From positions 1,674,001-1,738,000 of the forward strand of contig NZ_FSRM01000002.1 in the NCBI RefSeq assembly GCF_900141745.1: a stretch of 64,000 bases of DNA, given 5' to 3'. The notes beneath the pieces were generated by a model. It saw only the letters and a list, made by a program, of their open reading frames with translations. It ran no database searches and was not told the origin of the DNA. Position 1 is the stretch's first letter. The number at the start of each line of letters is the position of its first letter. The position numbers and the translations under genes are program-made. This DNA comes from Paraburkholderia phenazinium (GTDB lineage Bacteria > Pseudomonadota > Gammaproteobacteria > Burkholderiales > Burkholderiaceae). Of the stretch, positions 9,269 through 18,904 are shown piece by piece.

Positions 9269-9844
9269 CTACTTCAGCACACCACTGCGCTTTGCGATGT
9301 GCGCGGCTATCGCGTCCATTAGCGGAGGATTGAGTGCGTCGTGCGGTGCGAGCCCAAGCTCGGTAAGTCTGGCTCGAACGTCATCCATTTGTTCCGGCTT
9401 TGCGCCGCCACCTTCGATCACCGACGAGACGAATGCCGCAAAACGTGGCTCCTCCCAACCTTTGTCGTTGGACAGTTCGGTGTGCACGAAGTCGAGACCG
9501 TAGAAAGGATGGTCGCGGTTCTCGATCCGACCATACATGTGAGTTCCGCACGCCTTGCAGGCATGGCGCTGGATAGCGGCGTTCTCGTCGACTACCTGCA
9601 GCTTTTCCGGGTGAGCCGTGACTTCGACCTTGTCTCTCGGGACGACTCCCACTACCGAAAAAGCGGCGCCAGCGGGTTTCCAGCACTTGGTGCAACCACA
9701 AGCATGGTTGTGTGCCACGTTACTGGTTATCCGGACTTCGACTTTGTCCTTCTGACAATTGCAATGGAGGGTACCGCCGGCGAAGCCGGGTGTACCCTTC
9801 TTGATACCGGTATCGACTGATGGGTGGATTGCCACAGTGCTCAT
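9269..9844 (-). CDS. gfa: Glutathione-dependent formaldehyde-activating enzyme
   Basis: 191 residues of the GFA/CENP-V zinc fold. It is thought to speed S-hydroxymethylglutathione formation. The zinc cysteines are visible as [20 protein letters not shown] and [12 protein letters not shown]. It lies between fghA (57-bp gap) and adhC (74-bp gap) on the same strand, the usual neighbourhood of this gene, which also supports the assignment over other GFA-like proteins. Confidence 0.92.
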   Translation of the reverse strand: MSTVAIHPSVDTGIKKGTPGFAGGTLHCNCQKDKVEVRITSNVAHNHACGCTKCWKPAGAAFSVVGVVPRDKVEVTAHPEKLQVVDENAAIQRHACKACGTHMYGRIENRDHPFYGLDFVHTELSNDKGWEEPRFAAFVSSVIEGGGAKPEQMDDVRARLTELGLAPHDALNPPLMDAIAAHIAKRSGVLK

Positions 9845-9918
9845 TTTGAATTCTCCAATGTTTTCAGAATAGGAATCGGCGCAACAACGCTACGCCAATG
9901 ACTGCGCACGGTCGTGTC

Positions 9919-11372
<1,454 letters not shown>

Positions 11373-11386
11373 ATGACCTCCGTTAG

Positions 11387-11403
11387 ATACTGGGCGTGAG
11401 TAT
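11387..11403 (-). promoter_or_regulatory. Likely FrmR operator
   Basis: ATACT at 11387-11391 and AGTAT at 11399-11403 form an inverted repeat around a GC-rich 7-base centre (GGGCGTG). It lies just upstream of the frmR start, where an autoregulated CsoR-family repressor would bind. CsoR/RcnR-type operators are typically G/C tracts flanked by AT-rich inverted repeats, which this matches in form. Confidence 0.5.
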
Positions 11404-11533
11404 GTGGTATTGCCACCGTCTTTCTTTATCTCAACGTCCAGCTTTCTAAGGACGTAAGTGAAAACTCCAGGCTCGTGACGACTAACAGGTTTGTTGCTGA
11501 GACCTATGCGGAGAGCACGGTGTAAAACATAAC

Positions 11534-11618
11534 GGACTTCGGGAAAGACCTGGGCAACGCGTTAGACGATCCGATAAGCGTTCGGCCGGACGCAGGTCTA
11601 GTATTGATACATAGGATT
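11534..11618 (+). repeat. Degenerate intergenic repeat, copy A
   Basis: Contains block 1 (GGACTTCGGGAAAGACCTG), a shortened middle, block 2 (GACGATCCGATAAG) and block 3 (CTAGTATTGATACATAGGAT). It matches copies B to G in block order. It lies between frmR and vanA, ending about 80 bp before the vanA start. Confidence 0.6.
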
Positions 11619-11630
11619 AACCGGCGAAAT

Positions 11631-11642
11631 TTGTCCGGACAA
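11631..11642. promoter_or_regulatory. 12-bp perfect palindrome upstream of vanA
   Basis: TTGTCCGGACAA at 11631-11642, 59 bp before the vanA start codon. A perfect palindrome in the promoter zone is a candidate operator. A related half (TTGTGCGGACA) occurs at 15846-15856 just upstream of the amidohydrolase gene. Confidence 0.4.
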
Positions 11643-11701
11643 TGCTTGAAACGCGAGGGGCGCTTCCTCGCACGAATAGATCAAATACAGGAGATAGCGT
11701 G

Positions 11702-12835
11702 ATGTCGACCGTACAAAAGAACCCTGTCCAACTCGAAGTTGTCGGTTCTGATTCGAAGGAGAACGGGCAGCCGAATACGCGGTTTTTGCAGAACGTCTGG
11801 TACTTTGCCGCGTGGTCTGCGGATGTCTTGCAAGAGCCTCTCGAACGGCTCATCATCGACCAACCCGTCGTTTTGTTTCGTACCTCCGAGGGTGAGGTGG
11901 CGGCTCTGCGAAACGTGTGCCCGCACCGCTTTACTCCGCTTAGCATGGGCACAGTGGTTGGCGACACCATCGAATGCCTCTATCACGGTCTGCGATTCGC
12001 ACCTTCGGGGCAATGTGTTCACAATCCCCACAGTGCGACCATTCCCAAAGCGGCTTGTGTCAGGCGCTACCCGGTGGCGGAGCGCGACGGGATCGTGTGG
12101 ATCTGGATGGGCGCAGCCGAACTCGCCGATGAGTCCACCATTGTTCGTTATCCGGAGTTGAATCAACCCGAAAAGTTTACGTACACCCGTGGGCAAACGA
12201 TGGAGATGCCCTTGAATTATGAGTTGATGACAGACAACCTGATGGATTTGAGTCACGTTGCCTTTACGCACAAGAATACCTTGGGTTCTGATGGGCTCGT
12301 CCCTGGTCAGACGGAAGTACGTGAGGATGGCAACTCGATATGGAGCATGCGGATGGCGCCAAACACAAAGCCCGCGCCATCCTTTTCGATGTCAGGTGGG
12401 TGCTCGAAGGACGACGTCGTAGATTACTGGCTGGACATCCGTTGGGATGCGCCAGCGAACTTCTATCTCACATCTGGGCACGCACCGGCCGGACAGGGAC
12501 GTTATCACGGAGCTCAGATTGATTCCTTGCAGGTAGTGACGCCGTCGAGCGCTAACCGGTGTTACTACTTCTTTATACATCTGCGTAACTATCGTCGCGA
12601 CGATGATGCCATGACGCACGAACTGGCGGAGTTTATCCGTCAGGCGTTCGCCACGGAGGATGAGCCAATGATCGCGAGCGTCCAGAGGAATATGGACGGT
12701 CGCACGCTAGAAGAAATGAAGCCGGTGCTGCTGACATGTGACGCAGCTGCAATGCGGGTCCGCAGGGCGCGCGAGCGGCTTCTGGACCTTGAGGCGAAGA
12801 GTGATAGTGATGGGATGGTGGAGCGTCGTAAATGA
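11702..12835 (+). CDS. vanA: Rieske-type aromatic O-demethylase oxygenase subunit (VanA-like)
   Basis: 377 residues from ATG 11702, which has AGGAGA upstream; the frame is open further upstream but without a site. The Rieske [2Fe-2S] motif is CPHRFTPLSMG...CLYHGLRF, and the mononuclear-iron region is YELMTDNLMDLSHVAFTH. The whole plan matches VanA-type monooxygenases that remove a methyl group from methoxy-aromatics such as vanillate and release formaldehyde. The substrate itself is inferred. The stop overlaps the vanB start (ATGA), so the two subunits are translationally coupled. The neighbouring formaldehyde operon fits this role. Confidence 0.85.
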   Translation: MSTVQKNPVQLEVVGSDSKENGQPNTRFLQNVWYFAAWSADVLQEPLERLIIDQPVVLFRTSEGEVAALRNVCPHRFTPLSMGTVVGDTIECLYHGLRFAPSGQCVHNPHSATIPKAACVRRYPVAERDGIVWIWMGAAELADESTIVRYPELNQPEKFTYTRGQTMEMPLNYELMTDNLMDLSHVAFTHKNTLGSDGLVPGQTEVREDGNSIWSMRMAPNTKPAPSFSMSGGCSKDDVVDYWLDIRWDAPANFYLTSGHAPAGQGRYHGAQIDSLQVVTPSSANRCYYFFIHLRNYRRDDDAMTHELAEFIRQAFATEDEPMIASVQRNMDGRTLEEMKPVLLTCDAAAMRVRRARERLLDLEAKSDSDGMVERRK

Positions 12836-13800
12836 ATGAGTCGTGGATTGAAGTAGAAGTTTCGGCCAAGGAACTCGAGGCGGATGGCGTTGTCCGTCTT
12901 GAGCTGGTGGACAGGGAGGGCGGGGAGCTCCCCGGGTTCACGGCTGGCGCACACATCGATGTCGAAGTCGCACCTGACCTGATAAGACAATATTCGCTTT
13001 GCAACAGTCCGCGCGAGCGCCATCGCTACGTGATCGGTGTGCTGCGGGAGCCGTCATCGCGTGGCGGCTCACAAGCTGTGCACGACAGCATTCAGGCCGG
13101 TCACACAATCCGGATCAGAGCGCCGCGTAACCACTTCGCGCTTGATCCCACTGCAAGCCGCTACATCCTGTTTGCAGGCGGAATCGGCGTGACGCCGATA
13201 CTGGCCATGGCCGAACATCTCAGTGATTCGGGAAAGCCCTTTGAGTTGCACTATTGCGTGCGCACGGCAGCTCGTGCCGCCTTTGTCCGGCGCATGACGA
13301 AATCGTCATTTTCGGCTCATGTGCATCTTCATTTTGATGACGGGCTTCCAGAACAACGGCTTGAGATCCGGCAGGCATTGGGGAGTTCGGACGACGACGC
13401 GCACGTGTATGTTTGCGGACCTGCGCCGTTCATTGGATATGTTCTGGAGAATGCGCGCGAACGGGGTTGGCCAGAAGCGCGGCTGCATCGAGAGTTCTTC
13501 GCTGCATCGACATCAACCGCCGCGTCTGCAGAGGAATCCTTCGAGGTACAACTAAGCAGCACGGGGCAGATCCTCACGGTTCCTGCGGATCGAAGTATCG
13601 TGGAGGTTCTGGGCGAAGCCGGTGTCGCTCTGGAAGTCAGCTGCGAGCAGGGGGTCTGCGGAACGTGTCTGACGCGGGTGTTGCAGGGCGAACCCGATCA
13701 TCGGGATGTGTATTTGACGGATGCGGAACATCTTCGCAACGACTGTATGACAGTCTGTTGCTCCCGCTCGAAAAGCGCGAGACTCGTTCTCGACTTGTAG
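12832..13800 (+). CDS. vanB: VanB-type ferredoxin reductase subunit (PDR family)
   Basis: A 322-residue phthalate dioxygenase reductase-like protein that passes electrons from NAD(P)H to the VanA Rieske centre. Domain order is FMN-binding barrel (AGAHIDVEVAPDLIRQYSLCNSP, RxYS motif), NAD domain (LFAGGIGVTPILAMAEHL, YVCGPAPFI) and a C-terminal plant-type [2Fe-2S] ferredoxin (CEQGVCGTCLTRVLQG plus a later Cys). It starts inside the end of vanA with a 4-bp overlap. Confidence 0.9.
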   Translation: MNESWIEVEVSAKELEADGVVRLELVDREGGELPGFTAGAHIDVEVAPDLIRQYSLCNSPRERHRYVIGVLREPSSRGGSQAVHDSIQAGHTIRIRAPRNHFALDPTASRYILFAGGIGVTPILAMAEHLSDSGKPFELHYCVRTAARAAFVRRMTKSSFSAHVHLHFDDGLPEQRLEIRQALGSSDDDAHVYVCGPAPFIGYVLENARERGWPEARLHREFFAASTSTAASAEESFEVQLSSTGQILTVPADRSIVEVLGEAGVALEVSCEQGVCGTCLTRVLQGEPDHRDVYLTDAEHLRNDCMTVCCSRSKSARLVLDL

Positions 13801-13946
13801 GCACCGGACCGGCACGTCATCGGGTGTATTGATTGATGGTCAGACGCGTCAACCAGCGTCGCTATGAACGCGGCGCGGGTCTCATGAATCCACACTGGAA
13901 TGGGAGCCACACGACCCTCGTCGCCGACGCTAGCCGTGTCCGATTG

Positions 13947-14870
13947 TCATCTGTCCACTCGCATTCGACTATTGGCCTTTGCATATTCGACCAGGTGCTC
14001 CGACAAGTTTTTCACAAGCGTCGGCAGCGTGTCGGGCGGTTGCGTCACCAGGCTTACCTCGCGTATGGCCCAGGGATCTTCGAGCGCGATATAACGTATG
14101 TTCATGCTCTTCACGTAGCGCTCCACTGAGGAAATCGGCGCGATGCCGATTCCGACGCCCGCCTCGACCATGCGGCACATGGCCTCGAAGTTGCTGACCT
14201 GCACTCGAGGCCGGAAATTCCCGCCGGATTGCGTTGCCACGCGCGCCATGAACCGGTGTAGGGCTGTGTCGCCCGGCAAAGCGATGCAGGAAAGCCTGAG
14301 CGTCTCGGTGAAAGAGATCGAAGAGACGCGCGCCAGTTCGGAAGAAGGCGGCAAGATGACGACCAGCCTGTTACTGCCGAAAGGGCGGGCCCACAATTCG
14401 CCCGTTCCGACCGGACTGGACACGACGCCGATATCCGCCTCGCCGGCAGCGACCGCCCGTACGATATCGTCGCTGAGTGCCTCTCTGAGCTCGATCTCCA
14501 CGTCCTGGTGCTGCGCTAGGAATCCGCTGAGCGCCTGGGGCATGAATTCGGTCATCGAAGTCGTGTGCGCGTAGACTTTCACCTGACCCCGCAAGCCACG
14601 GCTGAAATCGCGCATGTCGAAGCTTAGGTGCTCCATCTGCTGTATGATCTGCTGCGCATGCGCAAGCAGTGCCCGGCCAGCCGCAGTCAGCGTGGCCCCC
14701 TGAGGCGTGCGATTGAGCAGCCGCGCACCAACCGTGGCCTCCATGTTCCTGATCCGCGTGGACGCGGCGGCGGTGGAAATGGCGCTGCGGCTGGCACCTT
14801 GAGTCAGGCTGCTAGCATCGGCGATATGGATGAAGAGTTGTAGATCGAACAGATCCAGACGTAGGTTCAT
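13947..14870 (-). CDS. LysR-family transcriptional regulator
   Basis: 307 residues: N-terminal HTH (DASSLTQGASRSAISTAAASTRIRNMEATVGARLLNR), then the effector-binding domain (GQVKVYAHTTSMTEFMPQALSGF, AGEADIGVVSS). It is 36 bp downstream of the amidohydrolase on the same strand, so both are probably co-transcribed. It converges on vanAB. It may regulate the amidohydrolase operon, vanAB, or both. Confidence 0.88.
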   Translation of the reverse strand: MNLRLDLFDLQLFIHIADASSLTQGASRSAISTAAASTRIRNMEATVGARLLNRTPQGATLTAAGRALLAHAQQIIQQMEHLSFDMRDFSRGLRGQVKVYAHTTSMTEFMPQALSGFLAQHQDVEIELREALSDDIVRAVAAGEADIGVVSSPVGTGELWARPFGSNRLVVILPPSSELARVSSISFTETLRLSCIALPGDTALHRFMARVATQSGGNFRPRVQVSNFEAMCRMVEAGVGIGIAPISSVERYVKSMNIRYIALEDPWAIREVSLVTQPPDTLPTLVKNLSEHLVEYAKANSRMRVDR

Positions 14871-14906
14871 GGCGCATCATGATACCGCGGTGAATGAATC
14901 ATTCGC

Positions 14907-15812
14907 CTACATGTCGCCATTCAGTTCCAACCGATAAAGGCGTCGCGCGTTTCCACGGAAGAGGCCTTCCACCTCGTCGGCGCTGTAATCTTCGAAATAT
15001 CGGACATAGTCTTGCCAGACTTCCCGATAGGGCGTGACGATACTCTCCACGGGGTAGTTGCTGGCAAGCGCACACCGGCCAGAGCCAAAAAGATCAACGG
15101 TATAGTCCAAAATGGGACGTATCGAATCCAGCGTCCATGCGGTGTCGAACATGCCGAACCCGGATATTTTCACCGCGACATTAGGTAGCTGGGACAGCTT
15201 CCGCATGTTCTTGCGCCAGAGCGCATGGCGTTCGGCTTGGTTTGCATAGGGCATGCCGACGTGCGTAAGAATAAATTGCGTGTCTGGGTGCGCGCGCACC
15301 AGCCGGACCACGTCTGCTCCCTGTTCGGGGAAGAATTGCAGATCGAAGGTCAGATCGAATTCCTTGATCAACCGAAAATTGCGTTGCCATACCGGGTCGT
15401 GCAGTGGGTCGTAGGCGGGCGACGCGTCGAGCCGCCGATGCAAGGCCTGGCGGACGCCCCTGGTATTCCTGAATGCACGATGGCCTTCGAGGACTGCACG
15501 CACATCAGGCGCCGCCAGATCGACATTGCCCACGATGACCTGAGGGACCCCTCCGGAACGAACGACATCGTCGGCTACACCTTGCAGCCAGCGGGTTTCG
15601 CGGACATGGTCAGAAGGATCGTGCTCTGCCTGGATATGCACCGCAGCAAGCAATTCGAAATCCTCTGAGTCCAAAAGAAAATCCGTCACCAGATAGTTAC
15701 GCCGTAACGAGCAGTAGTCCGGCACGACCGAAGATCGATTGCCGTCGTTTAGCCACGGGTAATAGTTTTCCTTCAAATCCCACAAATGGAAATGTGCATC
15801 GATGATTTTCAT
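14907..15812 (-). CDS. TIM-barrel amidohydrolase (2-pyrone-4,6-dicarboxylate lactonase-like)
   Basis: 301 residues from ATG 15812 (MKIIDAHFHLWDLKENYYPW); the open frame reaches 15845 but homologues begin at the DAHFHLWD motif. That HxH motif, AAVHIQAEHDP, the FILTHVGMP His and the SNYPV Asn/Asp region mark the amidohydrolase-2 family. Members hydrolyse lactones or decarboxylate aromatic-pathway intermediates, including 2-pyrone-4,6-dicarboxylate from vanillate and syringate breakdown. That fits the neighbouring demethylase but is not proven here. Confidence 0.8.
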   Translation of the reverse strand: MKIIDAHFHLWDLKENYYPWLNDGNRSSVVPDYCSLRRNYLVTDFLLDSEDFELLAAVHIQAEHDPSDHVRETRWLQGVADDVVRSGGVPQVIVGNVDLAAPDVRAVLEGHRAFRNTRGVRQALHRRLDASPAYDPLHDPVWQRNFRLIKEFDLTFDLQFFPEQGADVVRLVRAHPDTQFILTHVGMPYANQAERHALWRKNMRKLSQLPNVAVKISGFGMFDTAWTLDSIRPILDYTVDLFGSGRCALASNYPVESIVTPYREVWQDYVRYFEDYSADEVEGLFRGNARRLYRLELNGDM

Positions 15813-15959
15813 TCGAGCCAGCTCGTATGTTGAACACCCGAACATTGTGCGGACAGGTCGCTGCGGCTGGCAATCAGGATTGCATTAACACCGTGTTAGG
15901 GATGCGTTGACGGGGGCTTTTAAAAATACTGATAGTCACTTTTCCTCTGGAGCTACATC

Positions 15960-16628
15960 ATGCGTGTTCGATTTCGTTCGCGCCAAGGCATCATGCAGCT
16001 ATTCGCAACCCCCGCATCGCCCTGGGTCCGCCGGGTCATGATTTGCATCATCGAACTGGGCATCCAGGACAAAGTCACCACGATCCAAACCCGATGGCCG
16101 CACTCGTGGGGAACGCACACCGTGCCATTCACGCCCGAATTCGGCCAGGCTACACCGGTTGGCCGCATCCCCGCGCTGGTGACGGATCAAGGGCTGAGCC
16201 TCGCGGATTCGATGGTGATCTGCGATTACCTGAACGCTGAGTATGGTCAATACCGGCTGCTTCCTCAGGCAGGCGAACGCCGGTGGCGCATCCTGTCCCA
16301 AGTCGCCATCGCGAACGGCATACTCGAAGCGCACATCAGCCGGCGCGCGGAACTGCTCCGCGATCCGGCGGGACGATCCGCCGCTTTCCTCGAAAAGATG
16401 AAGGTCCGGGCACAGCGCTGCTTCGTGGCGCTGAATGAAGACGCGGTGGATTTCGCGCCAGAACCGGATCTTGCCCAGATAACCATTGCCGCTGCTTGCG
16501 GGTTTTCCGATTTCCGCTATCAAGGCGATCAATGGCGCGCGACATCTCCCCACCTTGCGTACTGGTATGAAAACTTCTCACAGCGTTCTTCCATGGTGCT
16601 GACAAGACCCGCGGAGACCCCGCAATAG
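15960..16628 (+). CDS. Glutathione S-transferase family protein
   Basis: 222 residues. ATG at 15960 has GGAG eight bases upstream; an internal ATG at residue 12 (MQLFATPASPWVRRVM) is where most homologues begin, so the true start is uncertain. The thioredoxin-like domain shows the catalytic-region SPWVRR and GRIPALVTDQGLSLADSMVICDYLN (cis-Pro and glutathione-binding Asp-Ser). The C-terminal domain is helical. The substrate is unknown; it may serve detoxification linked to the nearby glutathione-dependent genes. Confidence 0.85.
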   Translation: MRVRFRSRQGIMQLFATPASPWVRRVMICIIELGIQDKVTTIQTRWPHSWGTHTVPFTPEFGQATPVGRIPALVTDQGLSLADSMVICDYLNAEYGQYRLLPQAGERRWRILSQVAIANGILEAHISRRAELLRDPAGRSAAFLEKMKVRAQRCFVALNEDAVDFAPEPDLAQITIAAACGFSDFRYQGDQWRATSPHLAYWYENFSQRSSMVLTRPAETPQ

Positions 16629-16762
16629 CCCTCCCGAGTCTCCGATAAAAAATGGCAGCAAGGTTCTACATCAGGAAATTCTAAACAGTCACGATGCCTC
16701 GCGAGCTCTCGTTCGCCGCGGACACCATTTTCCAATTTCCTTATTTCAGGAGACGTTCCGCC

Positions 16763-17680
16763 ATGTCTGCCCCGTATTTCCTGTTTCCTTTCGTCGCGAT
16801 ACTGCTATGGGCTGGTAACGTGATGGTTACGAAGCTGGCGGTCAACGCCATCGATCCGACGGCTATCACGTTCTGGCGACTTGCTTTTGCTGTTGCATTG
16901 ATGAGCACGTTTGTTCAGAAGCCGGTGTGGCGCAGCCGCGCCGTGATCGTGCCGCAATTGCCAAGACTTGCGATTCTAGGTTTTCTCGGCATGGCGCTGT
17001 TTCAATGCCTGGCATATCAGGCAGCGAAAACCACCACCGCGACCAGCATGGCGGTCATCACCTCGCTTGTGCCACTTCTGACTATGCTTCTCTCTGTGCT
17101 GTTTTTGCGCGAAGCCCCGACGGTGGGCATGCTATGCGGCGGCCTTCTATCCTTGGTTGGTCTTGTCTACCTGGTCAGTTCAGGAAACCCGGCGGCTCTT
17201 CTCTCAGGCGGCGGCCACGTGGGTGATCTGCTGATGCTGATTGCGGCTCTTGCTTACGCACTGTACGGCGTGTTGCTCCGACGCTGGAACGTCGGCCTAC
17301 CGTCATGGCAGTCGACCTATTTGCAGGCAATCGCCGCGCTGGGCTTCATGCTGGTTTTCGAATTTCGGCTACCGCTGCACGCGGCGCTCCCGAATCGGGC
17401 GAGCGTACCGTTGATCGTATATGCAGGCATGTCTGCTTCCGTCGTACTGCCGTATTTGTGGATGCAGGGAGTCAAACATCTAGGCGCTAACCGCTGCAGT
17501 ATGTTTATTAACCTGCTACCTGTCGCGACAGCCGTCATCGCGGTTGGCTGGTTCAGAGAGCATTTGCATGCATATCACCTCCTCGGCGGCGGAGTCACTC
17601 TTTTGGGCGTATTGCTGGCACAGATGATTCGCCGACCGTTGCTGATCGGCTGCCGCGCGACTCACAGGCCAGCGAAATGA
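16763..17680 (+). CDS. EamA-family (DMT) inner-membrane transporter
   Basis: 305 residues from ATG 16763 with AGGAG upstream; an ATG at 16694 in the same frame is unlikely. About ten hydrophobic segments are arranged as two EamA repeats, the first opening with FVAILLWAGNVMVTKLAV and the second with GDLLMLIAALAYALYGVLLRRW. Such proteins usually export amino acids or metabolites. It converges on the LysR gene at 17745 and lies 134 bp after the GST gene. Confidence 0.9.
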   Translation: MSAPYFLFPFVAILLWAGNVMVTKLAVNAIDPTAITFWRLAFAVALMSTFVQKPVWRSRAVIVPQLPRLAILGFLGMALFQCLAYQAAKTTTATSMAVITSLVPLLTMLLSVLFLREAPTVGMLCGGLLSLVGLVYLVSSGNPAALLSGGGHVGDLLMLIAALAYALYGVLLRRWNVGLPSWQSTYLQAIAALGFMLVFEFRLPLHAALPNRASVPLIVYAGMSASVVLPYLWMQGVKHLGANRCSMFINLLPVATAVIAVGWFREHLHAYHLLGGGVTLLGVLLAQMIRRPLLIGCRATHRPAK

Positions 17681-17744
17681 GGTAAGTGGGAATCCGTAGA
17701 CCTGGCGCGAATGCATGCTGGACACGCAATCGCCGGACGCGATA

Positions 17745-18623
17745 TCAAGGCCTAAAATGTTGGATGAACTGATCGAGTGCGGGGTTTTTAGCGTCCGCGC
17801 TCCATACGAATTCAACTTCATAGGTGCTGGACAGGTCTGGATGACTGATCAGTTGAGCATCAGGCGGGCAGCTGTACTCTGATACATCCGGCACAATCGA
17901 ATATCCCATGCCCGCAGCGACGAACCCCAAGATGGTGGAAGTATCGACCGCCACTTCTACCAGGCGCGGCACGAACCCCGCTCGCTGGCACTGATCAATC
18001 CAAAAATCGTAGTGCGACGGTGCGTTTTCGCGAGCGAACCAGATACAGGGTTCATCTTTGAGTTCGGCAAGTGTAGCTGGCGGCTTACGGGCAAGATTGC
18101 TTTGGCGCGGCACCGCGAGCATCAGCCTGCCGCCAAATATGGTGTGCCCAAAAAATGCTTTATCGCTTCGATCCCTAAGCGCGAGAAATCCGCCGTCGAG
18201 ACTGCCATCAGCAATTTCCTCGATCTGTTTCATAGCGAGTACCGGCTCAAGCGTAACGGCTATATTGGGATGAGTCGTTCTGAACTCGCGTAGTAGTCGC
18301 AAGATTGAAGGGTGCCAACTGTAGCTGGCAGATACCCCGATTCGGAGAGCGCCAAGTTGACCGCTTGCTATTCGCGAGACCCGCTCAGTCGCCATCTGTA
18401 GGTCATCAAGCAGGCGTGTTGCGTCTACGACAAGCTGTCGTCCCGCCGCAGTGAGTTCAACACCTCGAATGCTGCGGACAAAGAGAAAGGCTCCTAATTC
18501 TTCTTCCAGATCCCTGATTTGGCGGCTCAAGGCTGGCTGAACGACGTGCAAGTGTCTCGCGGCCTCGGCAACGCTGCGATGCTCGGCGACGGCGAGAAAA
18601 TATCGTAAATGGCGAAATTCCAT
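17745..18623 (-). CDS. LysR-family transcriptional regulator
   Basis: 292 residues from ATG 18623 (MEFRHLRYFLAVAEH), a start typical of this family; the 11-residue longer form to 18656 is less likely. The HTH is RSVAEAARHLHVVQPALSRQIRDLEEELGAFLFVRS, then an effector domain (LRIGVSASYSWHPSILRLLREF). It resembles the CbbR/BenM-type group by its N-terminus. Its upstream region also faces the giant kinase gene. Confidence 0.9.
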   Translation of the reverse strand: MEFRHLRYFLAVAEHRSVAEAARHLHVVQPALSRQIRDLEEELGAFLFVRSIRGVELTAAGRQLVVDATRLLDDLQMATERVSRIASGQLGALRIGVSASYSWHPSILRLLREFRTTHPNIAVTLEPVLAMKQIEEIADGSLDGGFLALRDRSDKAFFGHTIFGGRLMLAVPRQSNLARKPPATLAELKDEPCIWFARENAPSHYDFWIDQCQRAGFVPRLVEVAVDTSTILGFVAAGMGYSIVPDVSEYSCPPDAQLISHPDLSSTYEVEFVWSADAKNPALDQFIQHFRP

Positions 18624-18904
18624 GAGGGACCTCGTTCCCCTATACCTCAAAAGCATAGCATCAATTTTTAAATAGTATTTTTGTTGCTTTTGTCATCCGG
18701 TTACCCTAGTGCAGATCAGAAATTTTCCACAGAAATCTACCATCGTCGACGTCGAACCCGCGCGTCGATTGGGCTATGCACCTCCCTGGGTGATTGGCCC
18801 CCTCACGATGCTCACACTGGTTTCTCTGTGCCTGTGTTTCGGGCACTAAGGGAAAACGCAACGTACCGGTGTAGGCAAGTCGCTGGCGTCACAAAGGAGA
18901 GGGT

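Noticed and set aside
12392..13023. Long reverse-strand open frames across vanA and vanB
   Set aside because: They are shadows of the strongly coding forward frames in GC-rich DNA and show no protein family motif.
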